A stretch of DNA of 64,000 bases from CAYRLW01 sp964425215 (GTDB lineage Bacteria; Spirochaetota; Spirochaetia; Treponematales; Breznakiellaceae), in contig CAYRLW010000001.1 of NCBI GenBank assembly GCA_964425215.1, positions 81,902 to 145,901 of the forward strand, given 5' to 3'. The notes beneath the pieces are model-generated. The model was not told where the DNA came from. It did not search any database and saw nothing but the letters and a program-made list of their open reading frames with translations. The translations under genes and the position numbers were made by a program. Of this stretch, positions 34,249 to 42,648 are shown one piece after another (position 1 is the stretch's first letter; each line of letters opens with the position of its first letter).

Positions 34249-35229
34249 ATGGAATATAGGCGTCTTGGAAACGCGGGAGTAAAGGTTTCGGCCCTATCGC
34301 TGGGTTCCTGGGTAACCTACGGGTCCCAGGTGGATACGGATAAGGCGACGGCCATGCTGAAGGCGGCCTACGAACGGGGAATCAATTTTTTTGATAACGC
34401 GGAGGCCTACGCGGGAGGAAAGTCCGAGGAGATAATGGGCGCGGCCCTGAAAAAATTGGGGTGGCGTCGGTCGAGTTATTTGGTCTCGACCAAGTTTTTT
34501 TGGGGCCTCCACGAGGGTCCGAACGAAAAGAATACCCTAAACCGCAAGTATCTTATGCAAGCCATCGATGGTTCCCTGGCCCGTTTTGGGTTGGATTACG
34601 TAGACCTGGTGTTCTGTCACCGACCGGATCCCCACACCCCCATGGAAGAGGTAGTATGGGCGATGAACGATATCATCGCTTCGGGGAAGGCCCTGTATTG
34701 GGGAACCTCCGAATGGAGCGCTGAGGAGATTCGACAGGCCTGGGAAATAGCCGATCGCCGAAACCTCCGGAAACCCCAGATGGAGCAACCCCAGTACAAC
34801 CTTTTAGTGCGGGATAAGGTAGAACGGGAGTTCAGCCGCCTGTACGACGATATAGGTTTGGGGCTTACCACCTGGAGTCCCCTGGCGTCGGGGGTATTGT
34901 CGGGCAAATACGCCAAGGGCATCCCTTCGGGATCCCGATTTACCCTGCCGGGGTATGAATGGCTTTCCGAACGGTACCCTAAGGAACTCCTCTCGGCCAC
35001 CGCTTCCCTGGAACCCATCGCGTCGGAACTGGGGGGAAGTCCTGCCCAATTGGCCCTGGCTTGGTGTGTAAAAAATCCCCGGGTCAGCACGGTAATTACC
35101 GGGGCGAGCCGACTTGAACAGTTGGAAGAGAACCTAAAAGCCCTGGATCTGGTACCCAAACTGACGGGCGAGGTTCTAGAGCGGATCGACCAGGCTCTAG
35201 AACCGGCGAGGAGGCTGGTTAAAAATTAA
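34249..35229 (+). CDS. Aldo/keto reductase, Kv-beta-like (AKR6/YghZ type)
   Basis: 326 aa. Begins MEYRRLGNAGVKVSALSLGSW, typical of the potassium-channel-beta-like group. The catalytic tetrad is visible: D in NFFDNAEAY, Y in AEAYAGGKSEE, K in STKFFWG and H in FCHRPDPHTP. It reduces aldehydes or sugar derivatives with NADPH; the substrate is unknown. GGAGG lies 6-10 nt before the ATG and a TATAAT lies 11 nt upstream. Its stop overlaps that of the acyl-CoA synthetase by 4 nt, tail to tail. Confidence 0.88.
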   Translation: MEYRRLGNAGVKVSALSLGSWVTYGSQVDTDKATAMLKAAYERGINFFDNAEAYAGGKSEEIMGAALKKLGWRRSSYLVSTKFFWGLHEGPNEKNTLNRKYLMQAIDGSLARFGLDYVDLVFCHRPDPHTPMEEVVWAMNDIIASGKALYWGTSEWSAEEIRQAWEIADRRNLRKPQMEQPQYNLLVRDKVEREFSRLYDDIGLGLTTWSPLASGVLSGKYAKGIPSGSRFTLPGYEWLSERYPKELLSATASLEPIASELGGSPAQLALAWCVKNPRVSTVITGASRLEQLEENLKALDLVPKLTGEVLERIDQALEPARRLVKN

Positions 35230-37478
35230 CCGATTCCCTGGGCCTTAAGGCTGTGTCCGCAGAAGGTACCCAGGGCCCGCATGGCGGACCGGATATCTCC
35301 GTAGACGGGCAGGCCGCCTTCTTCCAAGACTTGGACCAGGCCTTGGTACCGGCTTCCGGCGTTTACCGAAACGACCACCGGTTTGTCGAACTTGGCCGCC
35401 GCCTGGGCTAAAAGGGGCCCCAGGGCATCGCTCTGCCGGCACAGGGAATCGATGGTTTTAAGGGTCTCCACGTGGGGCACGATGGCCACAAAGGCGCAGT
35501 CCACGTTGGGATCCGCCAGAATGGTTTCCACAATGGCGGCGAAGAGCCGGTCGTCGGTCATGGGGGTTACGTCGAGAAACGAAGCCCCCACGTTGACCAG
35601 CCCGTGAACGTTGAGCCGTTCCAAGGCCTCGTTGGTGGACCGATCGTACACCGCCGGCTGTAGGGCCCCCAGAAGATCGGCCCCCATGGTGGCGTCCAGG
35701 CCCGCGTTTACCACCCCGCCGACCCTTGGTCCCCGGGGCGGCTTAGAGCTGAGCATGGAAAAGGCTTTGACGGTATTGTAAAAATCCGGCAGTTCATCCA
35801 CCAACACCACCCCCGCCTGCTGACAGGCCGCCTGGAAGATATCGTAATCCCCCGACATGCTGGCCGTGTGGCTGGCTGCCGCTTTGGCCCCCGCTTCGGT
35901 CCTGCCAGCCTTGTACACCACCAGGGGTTTTTTTGACTCCCGGGCTAACTGGAAGAAATCCCTTCCCTCTCCGGGATTCAGGCCCTCTAAATACATGGCG
36001 ATGACTTCCACCGTCGGTTCCTGGGAAAAGTACCGGATCAGGTCGGGGACGTTCACGTCCGCCTTGTTGCCGAAGGATACGAGGGACCGGTAGATGGGCG
36101 CGTAGGGGGCCCTCTCGACCGCCGTAATTCCCATGGCCCCCGACTGGGTCAGCAGGGCCACGTTGGATTTGGCAGTCCAGCGGATGGGTAGACGCTCGTC
36201 CCCCAGGAAAAACGTATTGACCCCCTTCCGGGTGCCGTCGGGGGCGAAAAAAACGCCCATACAGTTGGGCCCCACGACCCGGATTCCCCGTTTTCGATGT
36301 TTGGCCACCAACTCGGAAAAATCCTGAAACCGGAGTTCCGTGGGAATGCCGGATATGAGAATTACCGCCGTATTGTCGGGGAGGGACTCTAAAAATTCCA
36401 CCGTCCGTCCGGCAGGGGCGGCAAAAACGTAGAGGGAACACCGTTGGGGCAGGTCTTCGTTGGTTTTAAAGAGCGGAAAGGTTTTGCCGCCGATTTCGGC
36501 GCAACCGCCCTTGGGGTTCAAACAGTACACATCGTTCCGACCCAGGTCGGAAAGGAGATTGACGATGATCCGGGCCATGCTGTACTTGGTCGCGTCGCTG
36601 GAAACCCCCGCCACGGCGATTCCCCGGGGCTCGAAGAAGGGAAGCAGGGTGTGGGTGTCGGGCCGTTCGTATACGGGTACCCGTTCTTCCGCCACGGCGA
36701 ATTGGGCGAACCCATCCACCGCGATAAACGCGCCCTGTTCGGCCTGGGAATAGACAAAGGGGTTCACGTCCAACTGTAAAAGGTGGTACTTGGGCTTTTT
36801 AACGGAGCTGAAGGAATAGTGGTACGCGAAGAGGGAAATGGTGTAGAGGGCTTCGGCCATTTTCCCGAGCCAGGCCCCGTGACCTTCCGCTTCCAACTTA
36901 TGCCGGATTTTCAACGAAGCGGCGATGGAGTTCGCCTCTTCCCTGCTTAAGGGGGCTATGGAAAGGTTTGCCGGGTCGTACCACTTGGCAAAAAACTCCG
37001 CGTCGTCCCCCCCCTTAGAGAGGGTGACCGTGGGACCAAAGGAAGGGTCCTCCTTGGCGCCGATGAGCACCTCGTTCCCCAGGGCCTGGGTAAAGGGGAT
37101 GAATTCGGCGATCAGGAATCCCTCTATTTTGGGAAGATTCGGTTCCCCAAAGTGGGAAAGGACTTCCCGCTTCATCGTTTCCAACACAAAACGAACGTAC
37201 AGGGGATCTTCTACGGCTACGGAGCGGACTCCGCCCACCTTAGATTTGTGGGCTATGTCGGAGGATACGATTTTTACGATGGCCCGGGGGGCGAAGGGGA
37301 TCAGAGCCGTCGCGTCGATCCGTTCGGGATCGTCCACGTACAAGTATCGGGGTGTCCGAAGACCCAGAGCCTGCAGTATTTGGTATACCTCAAATTCGTA
37401 GAGGTTCCGTCTTCCAGAAGCAACCGCGGTTTCAAAAACCCGGTTGATTTTTCGTTCCGTATTGGTGTCGAGGTGCAT
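35226..37478 (-). CDS. ADP-forming acyl-CoA synthetase, ATP-grasp first
   Basis: 750 aa. Converts acyl-CoA plus ADP and Pi to acid, CoA and ATP (or the reverse), giving ATP by substrate-level phosphorylation from acetyl-CoA. Domain order: ATP-grasp (about 1-235; KIVSSDIAHKSKVGGV, LDVNPFV), CoA-binding Rossmann (about 275-395; GIAVAGVSSDATKYSM, VVGPNCMGVF) and two CoA-ligase domains (about 420-745; FGNKADVNVPDLI). The phosphohistidine is H537 in ASHTASMSGD. Most fused ACD and Pat-type enzymes place the ATP-grasp domain last; here it is first. The gene lies 14 nt or fewer from a repeat hairpin. No ribosome site; the ATG follows a -10-like AAGAAT by 7 nt. Confidence 0.85.
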   Translation of the reverse strand: MHLDTNTERKINRVFETAVASGRRNLYEFEVYQILQALGLRTPRYLYVDDPERIDATALIPFAPRAIVKIVSSDIAHKSKVGGVRSVAVEDPLYVRFVLETMKREVLSHFGEPNLPKIEGFLIAEFIPFTQALGNEVLIGAKEDPSFGPTVTLSKGGDDAEFFAKWYDPANLSIAPLSREEANSIAASLKIRHKLEAEGHGAWLGKMAEALYTISLFAYHYSFSSVKKPKYHLLQLDVNPFVYSQAEQGAFIAVDGFAQFAVAEERVPVYERPDTHTLLPFFEPRGIAVAGVSSDATKYSMARIIVNLLSDLGRNDVYCLNPKGGCAEIGGKTFPLFKTNEDLPQRCSLYVFAAPAGRTVEFLESLPDNTAVILISGIPTELRFQDFSELVAKHRKRGIRVVGPNCMGVFFAPDGTRKGVNTFFLGDERLPIRWTAKSNVALLTQSGAMGITAVERAPYAPIYRSLVSFGNKADVNVPDLIRYFSQEPTVEVIAMYLEGLNPGEGRDFFQLARESKKPLVVYKAGRTEAGAKAAASHTASMSGDYDIFQAACQQAGVVLVDELPDFYNTVKAFSMLSSKPPRGPRVGGVVNAGLDATMGADLLGALQPAVYDRSTNEALERLNVHGLVNVGASFLDVTPMTDDRLFAAIVETILADPNVDCAFVAIVPHVETLKTIDSLCRQSDALGPLLAQAAAKFDKPVVVSVNAGSRYQGLVQVLEEGGLPVYGDIRSAMRALGTFCGHSLKAQGIG

Positions 37479-37485
37479 GATTCTA

Positions 37486-37514
37486 ATTCTTATGATAAGT
37501 AGACAAAATGTAAA
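37486..37514 (-). promoter_or_regulatory. Putative promoter, 7 nt before acyl-CoA synthetase ATG
   Basis: On the minus strand: TTTACA (37514-37509), 17-nt spacer, AAGAAT (37491-37486), 7 nt, then ATG at 37478. No ribosome site. The -35 abuts the repeat hairpin. Confidence 0.5.
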
Positions 37515-37553
37515 GAGGCTCTATCAAAAGTAACAGACTTTTGAAAGAACCTC
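37515..37553. repeat. Dispersed palindrome, solo copy
   Basis: GAGGCTCTATCAAAAGT, loop AACAG, ACTTTTGAAAGAACCTC: same loop and right arm as 1-55, with three mismatches in the left arm (14 of 17 paired). It lacks the ATACTGCA module. Confidence 0.8.
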
Positions 37554-37616
37554 TAAAGACTTGATTTTTCAATGTGGAGTGTGCAGGTTCGACAGAATTT
37601 GGGGAGCTATGGTTGT

Positions 37617-37724
37617 GGGGGGCCGCGAAACCAGCGGGGCGTTATGGTGTGGAGCCCCGATGGGTTCGCGGCGGGGGGCGCGTCGGATGCCCGTCCAGCC
37701 TGCGCGATTGCCATGGCGCCCCCC
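37617..37724 (+). repeat. GC-rich double-hairpin element, copy A
   Basis: Order: GGGGGGCCGCG (37617-37627), a variable hairpin with CGGGGC/GCCCCG arms, CGCGGC, GGGGGGCGCGTCGGATG (37673-37689), a variable loop, GGCGCCCCCC (37715-37724). Two stems stand side by side. Copies B and C lie at 55242 and 62835. It is in an otherwise gene-free 370-bp stretch between the synthetase and the hexosaminidase. Confidence 0.85.
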
Positions 37725-37847
37725 GATACAGGGGACCGCTGTTATTCCATGGAAAGGGGCGTATCAAAAAATGGAGGAATCGGTTGCCCCGCCTTTGGTT
37801 CGGTGATACTATGCGGGGGTATTTTTGAATTCGAGAGGGGGGAACCG

Positions 37848-39533
37848 ATGATAGAAGCCGTTACGCCGCCGTTTATTCCGACGCCCAAAAAGTACCGGGA
37901 AACCGGGGGTCCCTTTTATGCCGCCGTCCTGGAGCTCCACGGGGACCCGGCTTTTTTGCCCCAACTGCGGGCCCTGCGGGACGAGATCGAGGGGGCCTTT
38001 GGCGCGACGGTCCTTGCTCCGGGAAGTTCCCGGGAAGAGTTCGCCTATTTTGAAAAAAACAAGGAAGAGGGGAGCGAGTTGTGGGGTGGAAATTTCCGCG
38101 AATCCTCGGCACCCCTGGTTTCTGTCTTTTTTAAAAAAATGGAATCCGGCGCGGAGGTCCAAGCGTTGGAGGATGGCTTTCTTTGTTTTATGGATGGTGC
38201 GTATACCCTGCGGTGTGCTTCCACGGGGATTGAAGTGGGGGCCCATACGGCGGAGGGGGCGGCTTCGGGGGCGGCAACCTTTCTGCAATTGCTCCATTTT
38301 GGTTGGGAAGGGTGGCGGTTTAGGCTCCCTTCCTGCGGGATCGAGGATGTTCCGGCCATGGAATGGCGGGGAATGATGATCGATTCGTCCCGACATTTCT
38401 TTCCTATTACGGTGTTAAAACGGATTTTAAGCGTGGCCTGGTTGTACAAATTGAACCGGTTCCACTGGCATTTGACCGACGATCAGGGGTGGCGGGTCGA
38501 GTTGTTGAACACCCCGGAGGCTACGGAATCCGGGGCGACCCGTCCGGGGCGAGACCCGAATAGGAACGGTTTTTACCGTCAGACGGAGATCCGAGAGTTG
38601 GTGGCCTTTGCGGCAGAACGGGGGATTACGGTGATTCCGGAGCTGGATCTGCCGGGGCACGTGCAGGCGGTGCTGGAGGGGAATCCGGATTTGGCCTGTG
38701 TGCCCGGTCCCCACCGGGTCCGCACCGAATGGGGGATCGCGGATGATGTGCTCTGTATGGGCAACGATCGGTCTCTCCAGTTCGCTTTGACTGCCTGGGA
38801 CGAGGTGTGCGAGCTGTTCCCCGGTCCCTACGTCCATATTGGGGGTGACGAATGTCCTACCACCCGTTGGGAGAGCTGTCCTAAATGCGCGGCCAAAAAG
38901 AAGGAGCTTAACCTAAAGGATTGGGTGGATCTGCAGGGTTATTTTATGAAAACCGTAACGGAACACCTGCAAGGGAAGGGAAAAACCGTTTTTGGGTGGG
39001 ACGAGGTTTTGGATTCGGCGGTGCCGAATTCGGCGAACGTGGTCCATTGGCGCCAGTGGCTTCCCGACCAGGGAGCCCGGGCTCTGGCCCAGGGGCGCAA
39101 CCTGGTGCGTAGTCCCTTTTCTCCCTACTATTTAGATTTTGTGCAAACCGACGATAGAACCCTTTCGCCGGGTTTGGCGTACAAGGTGCCCCACGCGTCC
39201 ACCCTGAGGCGGGTGTACGAGTTCGATCCCCTGGAAGGGCTTCTGGATACGGGAGTGCCCGGGCCTGGCGGGGGGCGGTTTTTGGGAATCCAAGGGAACG
39301 TGTGGAGCGAGTATATCCGGGATTCCCGACGGCTCGAGTTTATGCTCTTCCCCCGGCTTCTTGCCCTGATGGAAACCGCTTGGAACGGACGGCAACGTCC
39401 GCCCTTTGAGGTTTTTGTCGAAGCCCTTAAGCGGGGCCACGGCGGTTCGATTTCGGCGGATACGGGGGAAGCGGTGAATAGGGGGGGCGTACTATTTTCC
39501 CACCTGGGGATTAACGCGGGGCCCCTGCCCTAA
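37848..39533 (+). CDS. Beta-N-acetylhexosaminidase, GH20
   Basis: 561 aa. Removes terminal GlcNAc or GalNAc from chitooligosaccharides or glycoconjugates by substrate-assisted catalysis. The catalytic pair D334-E335 is in HIGGDECPTTRWE; WHLTDDQGWR and MIDSSRHFFP are family blocks. An N-terminal GH20b-like domain covers about 1-165. No signal peptide is seen, so it is probably cytoplasmic. I place the start at 37848, preceded by AGAGGGGGG; an open frame runs back to 37572 but covers a repeated element and has no conserved sequence. A hairpin follows the stop. Confidence 0.92.
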   Translation: MIEAVTPPFIPTPKKYRETGGPFYAAVLELHGDPAFLPQLRALRDEIEGAFGATVLAPGSSREEFAYFEKNKEEGSELWGGNFRESSAPLVSVFFKKMESGAEVQALEDGFLCFMDGAYTLRCASTGIEVGAHTAEGAASGAATFLQLLHFGWEGWRFRLPSCGIEDVPAMEWRGMMIDSSRHFFPITVLKRILSVAWLYKLNRFHWHLTDDQGWRVELLNTPEATESGATRPGRDPNRNGFYRQTEIRELVAFAAERGITVIPELDLPGHVQAVLEGNPDLACVPGPHRVRTEWGIADDVLCMGNDRSLQFALTAWDEVCELFPGPYVHIGGDECPTTRWESCPKCAAKKKELNLKDWVDLQGYFMKTVTEHLQGKGKTVFGWDEVLDSAVPNSANVVHWRQWLPDQGARALAQGRNLVRSPFSPYYLDFVQTDDRTLSPGLAYKVPHASTLRRVYEFDPLEGLLDTGVPGPGGGRFLGIQGNVWSEYIRDSRRLEFMLFPRLLALMETAWNGRQRPPFEVFVEALKRGHGGSISADTGEAVNRGGVLFSHLGINAGPLP

Positions 39534-39544
39534 GGATGATTTTG

Positions 39545-39582
39545 GGCCTTCCCGCGAAACTGGGCTTGGTTTTGCGGGGGCC
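39545..39582 (+). terminator. Hairpin after hexosaminidase gene
   Basis: GGCC-CCCGC-AAAC pairs with GTTT-GCGGG-GGCC across an 8-nt loop, with one or two bulges. No T-tract, so termination is likely but unproven. Confidence 0.5.
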
Positions 39583-39608
39583 TCCTTTGACGGAACAAAA
39601 AAAGATCG

Positions 39609-39637
39609 TTGCTGGAGCGGTGTTTTCGTAGTATAGT
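39609..39637 (+). promoter_or_regulatory. Putative promoter, 7 nt before FecR ATG
   Basis: TTGCTG (39609-39614), 17-nt spacer, TATAGT (39632-39637), 7 nt, then ATG at 39645. No ribosome site. Another in-frame ATG starts one base after the -10 (39639). Confidence 0.6.
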
Positions 39638-39644
39638 TATGCCC

Positions 39645-40715
39645 ATGGATATCCGTCGTTTTCCGTATGTACTAGCCCTGGTGGTGGCGGGCGTTTCCTC
39701 CTTGGTAAGTTCCCCCCTTGTGGTTGGGGCCGAAAATCCTTCCGGCTCTGGGGAGATTGTGTACGCGGAGGGAAAGGATTTTTCGGTGGTCCGTCAGGGG
39801 AATCGGACGTCCTACGCGGTTTCCGACCCCCAGGTAATCGGATTACCCGTCGCTGAGGGGGATCTTATTCAAACGGGCGGGGGGACCTTTGTGGAGGTTC
39901 AACTGCTTCCCCGGGGGTCGGTGATTAAAATCGCCGAAAACAGTTCCTTTTTGTTTAAGGGTCTGGGTCCCGAGGGTGCCACCGTCTCCTTGGGGCTGTT
40001 GTACGGCCGGGTTCGGGCTAAGGTAGCTACCTTGTCGGGGAACGATTCCTTTACTATCCGGACGGGAAGTACGGTGGCGGGGGTTCGGGGCACGGATTTT
40101 GGGATGGATTCGATTATCCAACCCTACGACAACCAAACTTCCGATGCGGTCCCCTCCTTTACTCCCTCGGTGCGGGTGTACTGTTTTACCGGTCAGGTAG
40201 CGGTCCTCCCCGAGTCGACGGAGGATGTAATTCCCCCGTCGGCTCCCGCGGTTATTATTAAAAAGAACGAGGAAGTGAAGGTGGATCTTTCTTCGCCGAT
40301 CCCCCTGGTGGAACGAAAATCCCTGGAAGCCGATACGGTACAGTATTGGTCCCAAAACGATTTTAAGGGTTCCACTCCCGTGGCTCCGCCTACGACCCCG
40401 GCGCTGGAGGTCCCTCCCACTACCTCCCGGGGTGATACAACAGCGGCCCCTGCCCCGGTGGTCCTTATAAAACCCGATTACACCCCCTTTATTCGGGTGA
40501 ATAGGGCTAAAAATCAATCCATCGGCGCGGCGATCCTATTTACCTCCCTGGGGCTGTTAGTTCAATCGTCTGCCCTGGCGATGGCTAATTATCAAGGCGG
40601 GGATGTCCAATGGGGCCTCTTTATATCCGGAAGCATCACCGTGGGCTTAGGGTTTATGTCCCTCTTACCCGCGATTTTTATCAATCCAAGCATTCCGAAT
40701 TCAACCGTTCCGTAG
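39645..40715 (+). CDS. Exported FecR-domain protein with C-terminal membrane segments
   Basis: 356 aa. Signal peptide with core YVLALVVAGVSSLVSS, cleavage near VVGA. The FecR domain (about 35-170) has the hallmark STVAGVRGTDFG. A Pro/Thr-rich linker (about 240-275) leads to two hydrophobic segments at about 295-320 and 328-352, so the C-terminus is membrane-embedded, unlike the other two FecR proteins here. The downstream DUF2147 gene starts 8 nt after the stop, so they are cotranscribed and both exported. Confidence 0.75.
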   Translation: MDIRRFPYVLALVVAGVSSLVSSPLVVGAENPSGSGEIVYAEGKDFSVVRQGNRTSYAVSDPQVIGLPVAEGDLIQTGGGTFVEVQLLPRGSVIKIAENSSFLFKGLGPEGATVSLGLLYGRVRAKVATLSGNDSFTIRTGSTVAGVRGTDFGMDSIIQPYDNQTSDAVPSFTPSVRVYCFTGQVAVLPESTEDVIPPSAPAVIIKKNEEVKVDLSSPIPLVERKSLEADTVQYWSQNDFKGSTPVAPPTTPALEVPPTTSRGDTTAAPAPVVLIKPDYTPFIRVNRAKNQSIGAAILFTSLGLLVQSSALAMANYQGGDVQWGLFISGSITVGLGFMSLLPAIFINPSIPNSTVP

Positions 40716-40723
40716 GAGGAATA

Positions 40724-41215
40724 ATGTCCAAGAGAGTTGTGATTCTATCGATGCTGGCGTTTCTTGTAGGCAGTGTGGCCTTTGCCCTGGATCCGGTGGA
40801 GGGGTACTGGAAAAGCGTGGATGAAAAGGGCGTCCCCACGGCGTATTGGAAGATCTACGAAAACAACGGTGTCCTTTTTGGGGAAATCGTTAAAATCGTT
40901 GGCAAGAGCGACGATACGATCGCCACAAAGGCGAAGGCTTCGTATAAAAACTTCCCCGTAGCGGGGACAGTGAATACGATGAGGGTTATCGGGACCCCGT
41001 GGATCTACGGATTAAAGAAGAAGGCCCCGGGTCAATGGGAAGGGGGCTCCATTGTGGATCCCGGGAAGGGGGATATCTACGCGTGTAAAATCACCTTCCG
41101 TCCCATGGATGGGAAAAAATATCCCACCGACATTTTGGAGATGCGGGGGGAGATTGGGTTTGGTATAGGCAGAAGTCAGTATTGGCAAAGGGCGGAAGAA
41201 CGGGAATTTAGATAA
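40724..41215 (+). CDS. DUF2147 family exported protein
   Basis: 163 aa. Signal peptide cleaved near AFA (residues 20-22). The mature part starts LDPVEGYWKSVDEKG, the DUF2147 pattern, with IVKIVG, LEGGSIVDPGKGDIYACKI-like and YWQRAE at the end. DUF2147 proteins are lipocalin-like periplasmic proteins of unknown function. GGAGGAATA precedes the ATG; the longer upstream frame overlaps the FecR gene and is rejected. Cotranscribed with the FecR gene and, 5 nt later, the DUF2804 gene. Confidence 0.88.
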   Translation: MSKRVVILSMLAFLVGSVAFALDPVEGYWKSVDEKGVPTAYWKIYENNGVLFGEIVKIVGKSDDTIATKAKASYKNFPVAGTVNTMRVIGTPWIYGLKKKAPGQWEGGSIVDPGKGDIYACKITFRPMDGKKYPTDILEMRGEIGFGIGRSQYWQRAEEREFR

Positions 41216-41220
41216 TCCCT

Positions 41221-42249
41221 ATGCCACAGCAAGAGATAGGGGAATCGACGGTTCTGTTGGATGAAAAGGGCCAGCTGGTAAAACGGGGGTGGGCCAGGGC
41301 TCCCCTATTTTTGTACGATCGGGCGCTGATTCGGAGTCCCCAACGGCGGATTTTAGAATCCGATCGATATTTGGCCTTTTCGGATCGTTTTGCCCTTTTG
41401 TTCGAGGTGTTCGACGGGGGCTATTTAGGGGAAATTAGCGTCACGGTGGCGAATTTTTCCGAAAAAAGTTCCGAAACCGACAGCTTCCGTGTTCCCTTTT
41501 CTTTTGGTTCCCTGGCCTTACCGGAAAGTAGTGTAACCGGATCGATAAAAATACGGCAAAAACATATCAATCTGGACTTTGCGGCCATGGACAAGGGTAG
41601 TCGGTTGATTAAATTTGACATTCCCGCCTTGGGACACCGACGGGGCCTGCGGGGCGCCCTGGTTTTTACCCCCCCAGAGGAAGCCGAGTCAATCGTTACG
41701 GTGGCCCAGTGGCGCAGGGATAAACGGGCCTTTCGGTATTCCCGCCGCTCCCCCTGGTACGCCGTGGAAGGTATGGTTCGGTTTGGGGCTAAGGATTTAC
41801 TTTTTACCAAAAATCACGGTTGGGGGGTCTTCGATTGGCAGAGGGGTGTCCGGCCCCATTCGGATTTCCGATATTGGGCCACGGCTTGTGGCCTGGATGG
41901 GGATAGGACGGTGGCGTTCAGCGTGGGATACGGGGCGGTGGATAGTTCATTGGCCACGGACAACGCTTTTTTTGTGGATGGAAAGGTTCAAAAGTTAAAC
42001 CAAGTAACCTTTCATATTACCCCCAAGGATTGGCTTGAGCCTTGGCGTTTTACCGGCGACGAAGGCCGTTTTGACATGACCTTTGAACCCCTTATAGAAC
42101 GATCGGAACACAAGGGTCTGTTGTTTTACTCCATTAAGCGTCGGCAGGTGTTTGGTCGCTTTTCCGGCCAGTTCCGGAGTGAAAACGGAGAACTGATAAA
42201 AATGATCGCCATTCCGGGGTTCGCTGAACGAATTAAAACCCGGTGGTGA
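41221..42249 (+). CDS. DUF2804 family protein
   Basis: 342 aa cytoplasmic-looking protein with the DUF2804 layout: LVKRGWARAPLFLYDR near the start, DFAAMDKGSRL, RRSPWYAVEGMVRF, NHGWGVFDWQRGVRP and a long beta-rich C-terminal half. The function is unknown; the fold may be lipocalin- or hydrolase-like. It begins 5 nt after the DUF2147 stop, last in this three-gene operon. Confidence 0.82.
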   Translation: MPQQEIGESTVLLDEKGQLVKRGWARAPLFLYDRALIRSPQRRILESDRYLAFSDRFALLFEVFDGGYLGEISVTVANFSEKSSETDSFRVPFSFGSLALPESSVTGSIKIRQKHINLDFAAMDKGSRLIKFDIPALGHRRGLRGALVFTPPEEAESIVTVAQWRRDKRAFRYSRRSPWYAVEGMVRFGAKDLLFTKNHGWGVFDWQRGVRPHSDFRYWATACGLDGDRTVAFSVGYGAVDSSLATDNAFFVDGKVQKLNQVTFHITPKDWLEPWRFTGDEGRFDMTFEPLIERSEHKGLLFYSIKRRQVFGRFSGQFRSENGELIKMIAIPGFAERIKTRW

Positions 42250-42255
42250 TACCCC

Positions 42256-42284
42256 TTTACATATCCTTCAATATTCGGTATAGT
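42256..42284 (+). promoter_or_regulatory. Putative rpmB promoter
   Basis: TTTACA (42256-42261), 17-nt spacer, TATAGT (42279-42284), 44 nt before the ATG, followed by a GGAAGGAAGG ribosome site. Confidence 0.65.
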
Positions 42285-42327
42285 CCCCTGTACTTAGGAT
42301 GTACGATACTCCGGAAGGAAGGTTTTT

Positions 42328-42519
42328 ATGTCAAGAACTTGCGATATTTGTGGAAAGCACACGATCACCGGCAATAAGGTAAGCCACGCGAAGAACCATA
42401 CCCGCCGTACCTGGAAGCCCAATTTGGTTAAAATTAAAACCGAAATTAAAGGGACCACCATGACCTTAAAGATTTGCGCCCGGTGCCTTAAAAGTGACTA
42501 CGTTACGAAAAAAATCTAG
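42328..42519 (+). CDS. rpmB: 50S ribosomal protein L28
   Basis: 63 aa, basic, with the L28 blocks MSRTCDICGKHTITGNKVSHAKN and CARCLKSDY (in parts). Four cysteines in two CxxC pairs (CDIC, CARC) mark the zinc-binding form. A good ribosome site, own promoter and strong terminator. Confidence 0.95.
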   Translation: MSRTCDICGKHTITGNKVSHAKNHTRRTWKPNLVKIKTEIKGTTMTLKICARCLKSDYVTKKI

Positions 42520-42543
42520 GTTTTACGTATCCTGGTCCTTAAA

Positions 42544-42568
42544 ACCCGCTCGATGAGCGGGTTTTTTT
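42544..42568 (+). terminator. rpmB rho-independent terminator
   Basis: ACCCGCTC, loop GAT, GAGCGGGT, then TTTTTT. Textbook form. Confidence 0.92.
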
Positions 42569-42648
42569 GTATCCCTGGGCTGGATGGACGCGCCTGGTCC
42601 GGCTGGGCGTGCCCAACCGGACTTCCACGGTTTTCCGATTTCGCTTGC

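Noticed and set aside
37572..37847. 92-codon upstream extension of the GH20 hexosaminidase
   Set aside because: It covers GC-rich repeat copy A and has no conserved sequence; a good ribosome site precedes 37848.
39545..39582. Fourth copy of the GC-rich double-hairpin element
   Set aside because: It is GC-rich and hairpin-forming but lacks the GGGGGGCGCGTCGGATG block and the GGCGCCCCCC arm; treated as an ordinary terminator.
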